From UBA6952 sp045562575 (lineage in GTDB: Bacteria > Chloroflexota > Dehalococcoidia > Lucifugimonadales > UBA6952): 64,000 nucleotides of DNA. The DNA lies in assembly GCA_045562575.1 (NCBI GenBank), contig JBJKVQ010000019.1, forward strand, positions 14,368 through 78,367. The letters are read 5' to 3'. The notes beneath the pieces were generated by a model. It worked only from the letters and a program-made list of their open reading frames with translations. It was not told the origin of the DNA and did not search any database. The translations under genes and the position numbers were made by a program. Below, piece by piece: positions 8,233-17,186 of the stretch. Within the stretch, counting starts at the first letter, position 1, and every line of letters begins with the position of its first letter.

Positions 8233-9435
8233 CTATAAATCTAATATATCTATTTCTGGTATCTTAGATACTCCAATGAGATCTTTACCTTCTAGAAATT
8301 CCAGGGAAGCACCACCACCCGTAGAAATATGGGTCACTGCATTTACCAACCCCAATTTATTAATTGCTTCTGCAGTAGAACCTCCACCAACTATACTTGT
8401 AACATTTTTTATATTTGCAATAGCTTCTGCGAGGCCTCTTGTACCATTGGAAAATTGTTCAAATTCAAAAACACCCATAGGTCCATTCCAAACTATTGTT
8501 TTACAATCATTTAACTTAGAAACAAATAGCTTTAAGGTTTCAGGCCCAATATCCATTACAAAACCTTTATCTTTTAATTCGGTTAAGGGCATTATTCTAT
8601 AATTACTCTCAACACTAAAAGTATCTGCAACAACTACATCATTAGGCAATACTACTTCAGTATTACTTTCTTTTGCTAATTGCAAAATAGACTTAGCAAC
8701 ATTTACGCTGTCCTCATCTATTGCACCCTCTCCGACAGAATATCCTAAAGCCGAAAAGAATATCATTGACATACCGCCACCTACTACAAGTAAGTCTAAT
8801 TTCTCAAACATATTTTGTAATAAATTTATTTTATCAACAATTTTTGCTCCGCCCATAATTGCAGCCATAGGTCTCGCAGGATCATCTAAAGCTGCACTTA
8901 AGTTTCGTAATTCTTTTTCCATTTGAAATCCTGCATAACTAGGAAGAAAGTCAGCTATTCCACTTATTGAGGCATGATCTCGGTGTGAAGTACTAAATGC
9001 ATCATTAACATAAATATCAGCTAATGATGCAAGAGCTCTACAAAAAGCTATTTCATTTGCTTCTTCCGCTCCATGGAATCGGACATTTTCTAAAACCATG
9101 ACATCTCTGGGAGACATCTCATTAGCAGCCTCACGAACCATGTCTCCAATTGTTTCGCGAACATATATTGTTTCTTGTCCTAATAATGCATTTAATCGTT
9201 TTGCTACTGGGGACATACGCATATCTTTAACAATTTTTCCTTTTGGTCTATCAAAATGTGAACAAAGGATTATTTTGCAATTGTTTTGTTGTAAATAACG
9301 AATTGTAGGAAGTGAGGCAAAAATACGTGTATCGTCTGATATCTGACCAGTAAAGGGGTCTAGTGGAACATTAAAGTCAACTCTCACTAAGACAGTTTTT
9401 TCATAACAATCGGCATCTCTAATAGTACGTTTCAT
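8233..9435 (-). CDS. pgk: Phosphoglycerate kinase
   Basis: Transfers phosphate between 1,3-bisphosphoglycerate and ADP in glycolysis and gluconeogenesis. The N-terminal motif VLVRVDFNVPLD, the substrate segment LCSHFDRPKGK, AIMGGAKIVDKI, VWNGPMGVFE and the C-terminal nucleotide loop GGGSTAEAI are all present. Length 400 is normal. ATG start with GAGGA upstream. It is first of the three glycolytic genes pgk-gpmA-tpiA, downstream of the prenyl-synthase homologue. gap is not in this window. Confidence 0.97.
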   Translation of the reverse strand: MKRTIRDADCYEKTVLVRVDFNVPLDPFTGQISDDTRIFASLPTIRYLQQNNCKIILCSHFDRPKGKIVKDMRMSPVAKRLNALLGQETIYVRETIGDMVREAANEMSPRDVMVLENVRFHGAEEANEIAFCRALASLADIYVNDAFSTSHRDHASISGIADFLPSYAGFQMEKELRNLSAALDDPARPMAAIMGGAKIVDKINLLQNMFEKLDLLVVGGGMSMIFFSALGYSVGEGAIDEDSVNVAKSILQLAKESNTEVVLPNDVVVADTFSVESNYRIMPLTELKDKGFVMDIGPETLKLFVSKLNDCKTIVWNGPMGVFEFEQFSNGTRGLAEAIANIKNVTSIVGGGSTAEAINKLGLVNAVTHISTGGGASLEFLEGKDLIGVSKIPEIDILDL

Positions 9436-9458
9436 TAGCTATTCCTCGTAACAACTTT

Positions 9459-10481
9459 CTATTGCTGATCAAGACATATATATTTTATAAAAGCTAGTAA
9501 ATCACTTTCAACACTTAAACTTAAATCAAGTTGCGAAAATTCATCAATAATTAGATCGAAATATTCATTAATGTATTTTTGAGATTTGTTTTGAATATCT
9601 AATGAGGATAATAAATCAGTAATTTTTTGTGCTTCTTCTTCAGTAACAACGCGTTGATAAAATAGATTTGCTAATTCGCGCTTTTGACTTACGCTTGATT
9701 CAGAAAATGCCAATACAATAGGAAAAGTTTTTTTCTTATTTAATAAATCCAAGCTATTTTGATCTACTGTATTAGACGTAGGCCATATTGAATTGATATC
9801 AGATTGGATCTGACTAGCATATGCAATATTTTGAGCTAATGAATTAATTAAAGAACTATTTTTTTCTAAAATACCTGTACCGGTTAATGCTAATTGAAAC
9901 GCACATTCAAACAAAGAAGCAATTTTCTTTCCCACCATATTGAAATAATCATTTACGAAAAAATCTATTCGTTCCAGTGAGGCTAAGTCTTCGTGAATAC
10001 CTTCGCACAAAAGCAAGCTGGAATTTTCTAAAAATTTCAATCGTTCATAAAGACTTTCTTTAGAAGATGACTTTGTAGAATTCACAAGTGCAAGCCTTGC
10101 CATGGCATGTAAACCATCTCCAACATTGATAGCTTGTGCGGGACCATGTAATGCCCACAAAGTAGATCGGTTATTTCGAAACTGGACACCTTCGGCTATA
10201 TCTATATGAACTTCTGTAAACTGTTTTAACAACTCTAATGAAACCGAGTTAGAAATATCATATTCTTCAGAATTATTAACTGCTTCTGAAATCAATAAAG
10301 ATAAAATACCTAATTTCCATATGTGATTATTTTGTGTATCAAGTGTAATTTCTCCTAGTTCGTCTCTTAATCCTACCTGATACTCCATTATTCGATATAT
10401 AGATGCTTCTCTTTCAGAAAAAATATTCTGCATAGATTTTGTAATTGATAGATTATGTCTGTATATATTATCAGTAATCAT
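9459..10481 (-). CDS. Polyprenyl-synthetase-fold protein with degenerate Asp-rich motifs
   Basis: A 340-residue relative of trans-isoprenyl diphosphate synthases. Order is conserved: a first motif at 92-97 (HIDIAE), the RR-like FRNNR, GPAQAINVGDGLHAMA, a second motif near 224-231 (QIQSDINS) and LNKKKTFPIVLA, matching the family's KKT-P-L segment. The first DDxxD has become IDIAE and the second SDINS, so magnesium-diphosphate binding is probably weakened or changed. It could be a regulatory subunit, an enzyme with another substrate, or an active divergent form. It lies between tsaC and pgk with spacers of 17 and 23 bases. Confidence 0.75.
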   Translation of the reverse strand: MITDNIYRHNLSITKSMQNIFSEREASIYRIMEYQVGLRDELGEITLDTQNNHIWKLGILSLLISEAVNNSEEYDISNSVSLELLKQFTEVHIDIAEGVQFRNNRSTLWALHGPAQAINVGDGLHAMARLALVNSTKSSSKESLYERLKFLENSSLLLCEGIHEDLASLERIDFFVNDYFNMVGKKIASLFECAFQLALTGTGILEKNSSLINSLAQNIAYASQIQSDINSIWPTSNTVDQNSLDLLNKKKTFPIVLAFSESSVSQKRELANLFYQRVVTEEEAQKITDLLSSLDIQNKSQKYINEYFDLIIDEFSQLDLSLSVESDLLAFIKYICLDQQ

Positions 10482-10498
10482 ATTTTCTCTTCACTAGT

Positions 10499-11107
10499 CT
10501 AATAAGATTTATTATATACTTTTTCAATAGTTGCAAATGGTATTGCACCCTGTCGTAGTAAATTTAATTTGTTGTTGGTGAATTCCACTATTGTGGAAGG
10601 TTTACCTTGAGTGATATTTTCTGCCGAAGGAAATATAAAATCTACCAGTCCATCAAAATTCTTATGTGCTTCATTATAGTTACTAACAGGTTCCTTTCCA
10701 GAAAAATTAGCACTTGTACCCGTGATAGGTCTGCCAAGTCGAGCAGCTATACGGCGAGGTACATCATGATTAGGAATTCTTAGTGCTACTCCAGAATGAC
10801 CGCCAGAAACAAATTCAGATATTAAATCATTCTTTGGCATTATTATTGTTAAAGCTCCCGGCCAAAAGTGCTCGCACAAATTTATAATGTCATCTGGCGG
10901 TGTATCTGTAACTAATTCTAACTGATCAACATCAGCTAATAAAAGTGGTATTCCTGCATTTTCTGAACGAGATTTTAAATTTATTAATTTTTGTAATGCT
11001 AAGTCGTTAGTGTAATCTACAGATAAGCCAAATTGTGTGTCAGTGGGTAAGCAAACAATACCACCAGATTCAATTACATTAACTGCATGTTCAATCTTAT
11101 CGTCCAT
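10499..11107 (-). CDS. tsaC: L-threonylcarbamoyladenylate synthase (TsaC/Sua5 family)
   Basis: Makes threonylcarbamoyl-AMP from threonine, bicarbonate and ATP for t6A37 in tRNAs. A single YrdC domain fills the 202 residues: GGIVCLPTDTQFGLSVD, the RSENAGIPLLLAD region, WPGALTIIMPK, GVALRIPNH and PITGTSANFSG. There is no C-terminal Sua5 domain, so it is the short TsaC type. ATG start with AGGAT upstream. It begins the minus-strand run that continues into pgk, and is divergent from guaA. With miaA, two A37 tRNA-modification genes lie on this run. Confidence 0.93.
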   Translation of the reverse strand: MDDKIEHAVNVIESGGIVCLPTDTQFGLSVDYTNDLALQKLINLKSRSENAGIPLLLADVDQLELVTDTPPDDIINLCEHFWPGALTIIMPKNDLISEFVSGGHSGVALRIPNHDVPRRIAARLGRPITGTSANFSGKEPVSNYNEAHKNFDGLVDFIFPSAENITQGKPSTIVEFTNNKLNLLRQGAIPFATIEKVYNKSY

Positions 11108-11152
11108 CTAAATATCCTGTTTTCACATTAAGAATTAATATAAATTTAGTGC

Positions 11153-11181
11153 TTGACTGAGTATAGCATAAATGCTAATCT
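11153..11181 (+). promoter_or_regulatory. Candidate guaA promoter with embedded palindrome
   Basis: TTGACT at 11153-11158 and TAATCT at 11176-11181 are separated by 17 bases, 49 bases before the guaA start. The -10 is weak. The spacer carries TAGCAT-AA-ATGCTA (11164-11177), a perfect 6-bp inverted repeat running into the -10, which could be an operator. No purine-riboswitch fold was recognised by eye in the leader. Confidence 0.4.
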
Positions 11182-11229
11182 CGAAAACAATTACAGTATT
11201 TGTAACCACTTTGGAAACTATTAGCTGAC

Positions 11230-12792
11230 ATGAACCTTAAATCTGAAATCCACAATGAAGAATCTATCATAATTGTTGATTTTGGATCTCAATTTAGCCA
11301 TCTAATCGCCAGAAGACTCCGTGAAATTAACGTCTATAGTATTTTAATATCTCATTCTTCAGATTTTGATTCTGTGAGAGATTTGAATCCAAAAGGAATA
11401 ATACTTTCAGGTGGTCCTTATAGTGTCTATGATACTAATGCCCCTCTCGCGCCAGAATGGGTTTTTGAATCCAATTTACCAATATTAGGTATTTGTTATG
11501 GAATGCAGTTAATTACACATCAGTTGAATGGAAAGGTTTCAGCTTCTGTGAAACGTGAATACGGCCACGCAAAATTAACACAAAATTCCTTGACTAGCTC
11601 TTTATTAGATTCCATTGACGATAATAATGACGTATGGATGAGTCATGGAGATAAAATTGACAGTTTACCAACCGGTTTTGAATGCATAGCAAGTACAGTA
11701 AATACTCCTTATGCTGTAATCGGCAAAGATAATATATTCGGTCTACAATTCCATCCTGAAGTTTCCCATACAAATAATGGAATACAAATCCTAAAAAATT
11801 TTGTTTATAAGATTTGTGGATGTGTAGGTGATTGGACTTCAGAAAATTTTATTACTAAATCTGTAAACGAGATTAAGAATATAGTTGGAACAGATACAGT
11901 TATTTGTGCCCTTTCTGGTGGTGTCGATTCTTCGGTGACTGCAAGATTGATCCATGAAGCTATAGGAGATCAATTGCAGTGTATATTTGTTAATAATGGA
12001 CTACTACGAAAAGAAGAATCAAAAAATGTTATTGAATCCTTTGAAAAATTCACAGATTTTAATCTCACTTATATCAATGCAGAAAGACAATTTCTAAAGT
12101 CTTTAAAAGATATTATCGATCCTGAAGCTAAAAGAAAAATTATTGGAACAGAATTTATAAATATTTTTGAAGAATATTCGAAAAATAATTTTTCAAACGC
12201 AAAGTTTTTAGCACAAGGAACATTATATCCAGATGTTATTGAAAGTGAAACAACAGAAAACTCAAATTCAGCCAAAATTAAAACACATCACAATGTTGGT
12301 GGTTTACCCGAAAAGATGTCTTTAAAGCTACTTGAACCTTTACGGTATTTATTTAAAGACGAAGTGAAAAGTATAGGAAAATCACTAGGTCTCTCAGAGG
12401 AATTACTCTACCGACAACCATTTCCTGGACCAGGGTTAAGTATAAGAATCTTGGGCGAAGTAACTAAAGAAAAACTAGATATACTACGGGACGTTGACTG
12501 GATAGTTATTGATGAAATAAAAGCTGCAAATCTCTACCATTCTCTTTGGCAAAGCTTTGCTGTTTTAACTAATGCTAAAACAGTTGGAGTGATGGGTGAC
12601 CACCGTACATATAGTTATGTTGTTGCAATTAGGGCAGTACAAAGTGATGACGCTATGACGGCTGATTGGGCTAAAATTCCTTATGATGTCCTCGCTACTA
12701 TTTCAAATAGAATTGTAAACGAAGTACCGTCAGTTAATCGTGTAGTCTATGACATAACCAGTAAGCCACCCGGCACTATAGAGTGGGAATAA
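11230..12792 (+). CDS. guaA: GMP synthase (glutamine-hydrolysing)
   Basis: Converts XMP to GMP with ATP and glutamine. The N-terminal class I amidotransferase has the triad Cys89 (LGICYGMQ), His175 and Glu177 (QFHPEVSH). The central PP-loop ATPase motif SGGVDSS is at 229-235, and the C-terminal dimerisation domain ends in SKPPGTIEWE, the usual family terminus. Length 520 is normal. It is first of a plus-strand purine group, and the next start (purD) begins directly after its stop. Confidence 0.97.
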   Translation: MNLKSEIHNEESIIIVDFGSQFSHLIARRLREINVYSILISHSSDFDSVRDLNPKGIILSGGPYSVYDTNAPLAPEWVFESNLPILGICYGMQLITHQLNGKVSASVKREYGHAKLTQNSLTSSLLDSIDDNNDVWMSHGDKIDSLPTGFECIASTVNTPYAVIGKDNIFGLQFHPEVSHTNNGIQILKNFVYKICGCVGDWTSENFITKSVNEIKNIVGTDTVICALSGGVDSSVTARLIHEAIGDQLQCIFVNNGLLRKEESKNVIESFEKFTDFNLTYINAERQFLKSLKDIIDPEAKRKIIGTEFINIFEEYSKNNFSNAKFLAQGTLYPDVIESETTENSNSAKIKTHHNVGGLPEKMSLKLLEPLRYLFKDEVKSIGKSLGLSEELLYRQPFPGPGLSIRILGEVTKEKLDILRDVDWIVIDEIKAANLYHSLWQSFAVLTNAKTVGVMGDHRTYSYVVAIRAVQSDDAMTADWAKIPYDVLATISNRIVNEVPSVNRVVYDITSKPPGTIEWE

Positions 12793-14058
12793 ATGAAAGT
12801 TCTTATAATTGGATCTGGTGGTAGAGAACATGCAATTGCATGGGCTATACGTAAAACAAATAGTGAAAATCTTAAAATATATGTAGCGCCTGGTAATGCA
12901 GGAACATTACCTTTTGCAACGAATGTAAATATCCAAATTACTGAAATAGTAGAACTTGCTACTTTTGCTAAAGAAAACAATATTGATTTAACTATAGTAG
13001 GATCGGAAATTCCATTGGCCTTAGGAATTGTTGATATCTTTACGATGAATAATCTAAAAATCTTCGGCCCTTCTAAAAATGCTTCACAGATTGAATCAAG
13101 TAAAGAGTTCGCAAAAACTATTATGAAAAATGCTAGTGTCCCTACAGCTGATAGTATAGCCTTTGATTCTTATGAAGAATCAATCAAGTTTTTAACTGGT
13201 AAAACACCTCCCTTCGTTATTAAAGCAAATGGGCTTGCTGCTGGAAAAGGTGTAATTATTGCCGCTTCACATGAAGAAGCTTATGAAGCTTTAGATAACT
13301 GTCTTAATAAAGAGATTTTTGGAGAATCAGGAAAAACTGTTTTAATCGAAGAATTTTTAGAAGGTAAAGAATTAAGCATATTTGCTTTTACAGATGGTAA
13401 TTATGTTTCCCCACTTATAGGTGCATGCGACTATAAGAGGATTTATGATAATGACTTAGGACCAAATACTGGTGGAATGGGAGGATACAGTCCTCCATAC
13501 ACCTTTACTAGTAGTTTAAATCAAGAAATAAACTCAACAATAATCACCCCTACAATTCACGAAATGGCAAAGAATAATACACCTTTTACAGGAATTTTAT
13601 ATGGAGGATTAATTTTAACTAATGAAGGTCCTAAAGTTATTGAATATAATTGTAGGTTTGGTGATCCTGAAGCAGAAATACTACTCCCATTATTAGATAG
13701 TAATTTGTTTGAGATTTGCCAAGCTGGTGCGGAGAATTCTCTAAATCATTCAGAAATACGATGGTCAACAAACGCTAGCGTCGGTATAGTCTTAACATCT
13801 GAAGGATATCCAAATGAATATGAAACAGATAAAATTATTTCAATAGGAAATATACAAAATAATTGTACAATATTTCATAATGGAACAAAAATAGATAATG
13901 AAAATAATTTGATATCTTCTGGTGGTCGTGTATTAACGATTGTTTCAACAAATACAACTGTAGAAAATGCACGAATAGATGCTTATGATGCTATAAAATC
14001 TGTAAAATTTTCAAATTCTCATTACAGGAATGATATCGCCAAAAAGAGTGACAGATAA
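12793..14058 (+). CDS. purD: Phosphoribosylamine-glycine ligase
   Basis: Second step of purine synthesis, joining glycine to phosphoribosylamine with ATP. ATP-grasp layout: the N-terminal motif VLIIGSGGREHAIAWA, the ATP lid KANGLAAGKGVIIA, the glycine motif DNDLGPNTGGMGGYSPP and metal residues in IEYNCRFGDPEAE. Length 421 is normal. The ATG abuts the guaA stop with no spacer, so translation is likely coupled. The next gene, of unknown function, starts 5 bases later. Confidence 0.97.
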   Translation: MKVLIIGSGGREHAIAWAIRKTNSENLKIYVAPGNAGTLPFATNVNIQITEIVELATFAKENNIDLTIVGSEIPLALGIVDIFTMNNLKIFGPSKNASQIESSKEFAKTIMKNASVPTADSIAFDSYEESIKFLTGKTPPFVIKANGLAAGKGVIIAASHEEAYEALDNCLNKEIFGESGKTVLIEEFLEGKELSIFAFTDGNYVSPLIGACDYKRIYDNDLGPNTGGMGGYSPPYTFTSSLNQEINSTIITPTIHEMAKNNTPFTGILYGGLILTNEGPKVIEYNCRFGDPEAEILLPLLDSNLFEICQAGAENSLNHSEIRWSTNASVGIVLTSEGYPNEYETDKIISIGNIQNNCTIFHNGTKIDNENNLISSGGRVLTIVSTNTTVENARIDAYDAIKSVKFSNSHYRNDIAKKSDR

Positions 14059-14063
14059 ACAAC

Positions 14064-14648
14064 ATGATACCTAATAGACAATTCAAAATATACATAGAAA
14101 AATTTAAAGAACTTCAATCGTCATCAAATTATGAGTTAATGTTTTCTAAAAAGTGGAAGAATTTCCCGAGAATTTCTGAATTATTACAAGAAGAAAATAT
14201 AGAGACACTAACTAATAAAGACTTAGAAGAAATTTATTCCACTTTACCTATCGGACAAAAAAATAAATCTAAATTTTTATCTAATTCTGTAACTGATATA
14301 CAAGAATGTTTGTGGTTTTTATTATGGGAAGAATTATCATATGAAATGAGAGTTTGGGAATTTTTAGACGATATGGGTGGATATAAACTGCTTGGAACCG
14401 ATATAAATTTTACCAGTGGTCTTTTAAGTGCTCAAAATCCTGATTTATACGGGATTATAAATACAAATACAACTAAAGGTTTTAAAATTTTAGACCTAGA
14501 ACCTGATTTTTACAAAAATGAAAGTAAAGCAGGCATATTTCAGAAAAATCAGGAAGCATTATGGGAATTAAGTTACATTTCAGAATTTAACAATTTGTTT
14601 CTTACTCATGATTTCCTAGAATGTTTAGCGAAAAAACTGATCACTTAG
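14064..14648 (+). CDS. Hypothetical protein in purine gene run
   Basis: A 194-residue, probably cytoplasmic protein that I do not recognise. It has no signal peptide or membrane segment. It is rich in Lys, Glu and aromatic residues, with a Trp-rich middle (ECLWFLLWEELSYEMRVWEF, near residues 78-97). No catalytic motif stands out. It follows purD by 5 bases and is separated from purE by a 107-base spacer with an inverted repeat, so it is probably the last gene of the guaA unit. Codon and base use look like its neighbours, so it is likely a real lineage gene. Confidence 0.6.
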   Translation: MIPNRQFKIYIEKFKELQSSSNYELMFSKKWKNFPRISELLQEENIETLTNKDLEEIYSTLPIGQKNKSKFLSNSVTDIQECLWFLLWEELSYEMRVWEFLDDMGGYKLLGTDINFTSGLLSAQNPDLYGIINTNTTKGFKILDLEPDFYKNESKAGIFQKNQEALWELSYISEFNNLFLTHDFLECLAKKLIT

Positions 14649-14660
14649 ATTATTGAATGA

Positions 14661-14692
14661 TTGCACCAAAATCAATATACTTAATGGTGCAA
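14661..14692. repeat. Perfect 8-bp inverted repeat after 14064-14648
   Basis: TTGCACCA (14661-14668) and TGGTGCAA (14685-14692) are perfect complements with a 16-base loop, starting 13 bases after the upstream stop. No T-run follows, so it is not a standard intrinsic terminator. It could be a 3'-end stabilising hairpin or an operator ahead of purE. Confidence 0.4.
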
Positions 14693-14755
14693 CACTTTAA
14701 GTATGTACACGATTTACTTTTTTAACTTTTTCATCAAACAAAAAAGGACAAAATA

Positions 14756-15214
14756 ATGATTAAAGTCGGCATTTTAATTGGTAGTAAAACAGATCTTCCT
14801 TATACAGAACCAACCCTGCAAATACTTACTGATATGGGTATAGAACATGAATTAAATATTTTATCAGCTCACAGAAAACCACAAGCAGTAGCAGAATATT
14901 CTCAGCAGGCTAAATCAAAAGGCATCGAAGTAATAATTGCAATGGCTGGTGGCGCTGCGGCTCTTCCCGGAACAGTTGCAGCATGGACAGAAATACCTGT
15001 TATTGGTGTTCCGCTTCCAACTAGTGAAGTAAAAGGAATAGATGCATTATATGCAATAGTTCAAATGCCTCCAGGAATTCCTGTTGGATGTGTGGGGATT
15101 GGTGAATGGGGCGCAAGAAATGCAGCTTATTTAGCAGCTTCAATTGTAGGACTTCAAGACGAAGGGGTCAGAGATTTATATGAATCATATAGAAAAAACC
15201 TTCGAGAAAATTAA
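14756..15214 (+). CDS. purE: 5-(carboxyamino)imidazole ribonucleotide mutase / AIR carboxylase
   Basis: Forms CAIR in purine synthesis. Family motifs: GSKTDLPYTEP near the N-terminus, LSAHRKPQAV, AMAGGAAALPGTVAAWT, IGVPLPTSE and MPPGIPVGCVGIG. Length 152 is typical of the single-domain enzyme. No purK is in this window, so class I (mutase needing PurK) and class II (direct carboxylase) cannot be told apart from context. It starts the second purine group after a 107-base spacer, with AAAAGGA about 9 bases ahead, and is followed 3 bases later by a HAD phosphatase. Confidence 0.95.
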   Translation: MIKVGILIGSKTDLPYTEPTLQILTDMGIEHELNILSAHRKPQAVAEYSQQAKSKGIEVIIAMAGGAAALPGTVAAWTEIPVIGVPLPTSEVKGIDALYAIVQMPPGIPVGCVGIGEWGARNAAYLAASIVGLQDEGVRDLYESYRKNLREN

Positions 15215-15217
15215 TAC

Positions 15218-15883
15218 ATGGCTAAGAAAAATATTACTGTATTAATTGATTTTGACGATACTATCACCACTACTAATGTAGCACATATAGTATTATCAGA
15301 ATTTGCAGAGCCCAACTGGCCTGAAATTAGACAACAATTTATTAGAGGAGAAATACCTCCAGAAGGTTATTTTGAAACACCTTTTGAAAATATATCAGCA
15401 GAAAAATCCATACAAAAAAATCATATACAACAGCATGCTGAAGTAAGGCCAGGATTTATTGAATTTAATAATTTTTGCATAAAAAACAATATAGATATTG
15501 TTATTGTTAGCAGAGGATTAGATTACTATATTGAATCTGTACTTAGTAAATATGGAATAACTAATATACCAGTATTTAGTGTCCCTACAGAATTCACTGG
15601 TGAAAAGATGAAAATTATACCGAAGTATACAGATGCTAATTGTAATCAATGGGGAATATGCAAATGCAGTGTATTAGAAAAATACCGTAAATCTAGTGAC
15701 GTAATTATTTATATAGGAGATGGACAAAATGACTTATGTCCTGCGAGAAAAAGTAATATTATTTTTGCGAGAGATGCATTACTAAGGCATTGCAAACAGG
15801 AAGATATCGATTTTTTTCGATTCAGTGATTTTACAAGCATTCAAACAGAAGTTATGAAATTAATAGAGGAAAATAATGATTGA
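15218..15883 (+). CDS. HAD-superfamily phosphatase, MtnX/SerB-like (class IB)
   Basis: A 221-residue HAD hydrolase. Motif I is LIDFDDTIT (nucleophile Asp11, acid Asp13), motif II IVSRG, and motif III/IV IGDGQNDLCPA. The cap and the segment NQWGICKCSVLEKYR resemble the MtnX branch, which removes phosphate from a methionine-salvage intermediate. Motif I has DDT where DGT is usual. It lies 3 bases after purE and overlaps purB by 8, so a role in nucleotide or phosphate metabolism is possible, but the substrate cannot be inferred. Confidence 0.75.
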   Translation: MAKKNITVLIDFDDTITTTNVAHIVLSEFAEPNWPEIRQQFIRGEIPPEGYFETPFENISAEKSIQKNHIQQHAEVRPGFIEFNNFCIKNNIDIVIVSRGLDYYIESVLSKYGITNIPVFSVPTEFTGEKMKIIPKYTDANCNQWGICKCSVLEKYRKSSDVIIYIGDGQNDLCPARKSNIIFARDALLRHCKQEDIDFFRFSDFTSIQTEVMKLIEENND

Positions 15884-17174
15884 TAGATATGCAAGAGAAA
15901 TAATGAAATCAATTTGGTCTGAAAAAACTAAATATGATAATTGGCTAAAAGTAGAATTAGCAGTTTGTAAGGCTTGGAGTGAAATTGGGGTCATACCGTT
16001 AGAGGATATGGAAAAATTAAAAAATGCTACATATAACATTGATCGTATTAATGAAATATTCGATCAAACAAAACACGATATGACAGCTTTTACACGTTCA
16101 ATTACTGAACAAATAGGTGAAGAAGGTAGATGGATACACTTAGGTATAACTTCAAATGATGTAATAGATACAGCGCAAAATATGCAATTAGTACAATCTG
16201 CAAATCAATTACTAAGCGAACTAGATAGTGCCATAATAGCGGTTCGAACAAAATCAATCGAACATAAAGATACTCTAATAATGGGCAGAACTCATGGGAT
16301 ACATGCTGAACCTACTACTTTCGGACTAAAACTAGCTCTATGGTGGGATGAACTAAATCGTTGTCGAACAAGATTGATTCAGGCTCGTGATGGGATACAA
16401 GTATGTAAAATTTCAGGTGCTGTAGGAACCCATGCTACTATACCTCCAATAATTGAAAAAAAGGTTAGTGAAAAATTAGGCTTAAGTGTTGCTCCAATAT
16501 CCAATCAGATTATACAAAGAGACCGGCATGCTCATTTTGTTACAACTATTGCGCTAATTGGTGCTTCATTAGAAAAATTTGGAACAGAAATACGATCTCT
16601 TCAACGAACTGAAGTTCGTGAAGTTGAAGAACCTTTTTCTGAAGGACAAACTGGCTCTTCAGCTATGCCACACAAACGAAACCCCGAGCTATCAGAAAGA
16701 ATATGCGGAATTGCCAGGCTTCTCAGGGGATTTTCAATTACAGCTATGGAAAATGTTGCTTTATGGCATGAGCGAGATATAAGCCACTCATCAGCTGAAA
16801 GAATAATTTTACCAGATGCATGTATGGGACTCGACTACATTCTTTCAATCTTTACATATGTCATGTCTGGACTTCGAGTTTATCCTGAAACAATGATGGA
16901 AACAATTGAATCAACACGAGGTGTTATTTTTTCTCAAAGAGTATTACTTTCTTTAATTGATAAAGGATTAAGTAGAGAAAATGCCTATGGTATTGTTCAA
17001 AAAAACGCGATGAAATCTTGGGATGATAAACTAGACTTTAGAGAGTTAATTCGAAACGAAGAAATGGTCAAAACAGTATTAAATTCTGATGAACTTAATG
17101 AATTATTTGATTATAATTATTACACACAATATGTTAATGAAACTTTTGATGAGTGCGGAATATTAAATAAGTAG
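15876..17174 (+). CDS. purB: Adenylosuccinate lyase
   Basis: Splits fumarate from SAICAR and from adenylosuccinate. Fumarase/aspartase superfamily signature GSSAMPHKRNPE near residue 265 holds the catalytic loop, GRTHGIHAEPTTFG carries the His of conserved region 2, and LGITSNDVIDTAQN is region 1. Length 432 is normal. The start overlaps the HAD gene by 8 bases, with AGAGGA ahead of the ATG. It is followed by purC after 12 bases. Confidence 0.97.
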   Translation: MIDRYAREIMKSIWSEKTKYDNWLKVELAVCKAWSEIGVIPLEDMEKLKNATYNIDRINEIFDQTKHDMTAFTRSITEQIGEEGRWIHLGITSNDVIDTAQNMQLVQSANQLLSELDSAIIAVRTKSIEHKDTLIMGRTHGIHAEPTTFGLKLALWWDELNRCRTRLIQARDGIQVCKISGAVGTHATIPPIIEKKVSEKLGLSVAPISNQIIQRDRHAHFVTTIALIGASLEKFGTEIRSLQRTEVREVEEPFSEGQTGSSAMPHKRNPELSERICGIARLLRGFSITAMENVALWHERDISHSSAERIILPDACMGLDYILSIFTYVMSGLRVYPETMMETIESTRGVIFSQRVLLSLIDKGLSRENAYGIVQKNAMKSWDDKLDFRELIRNEEMVKTVLNSDELNELFDYNYYTQYVNETFDECGILNK

Positions 17175-17186
17175 AAAGGTATAAAA

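Noticed and set aside
14661..14692. Intrinsic terminator after the purD unit
   Set aside because: The 8-bp stem has a long loop and no T-run; it is recorded only as an inverted repeat.
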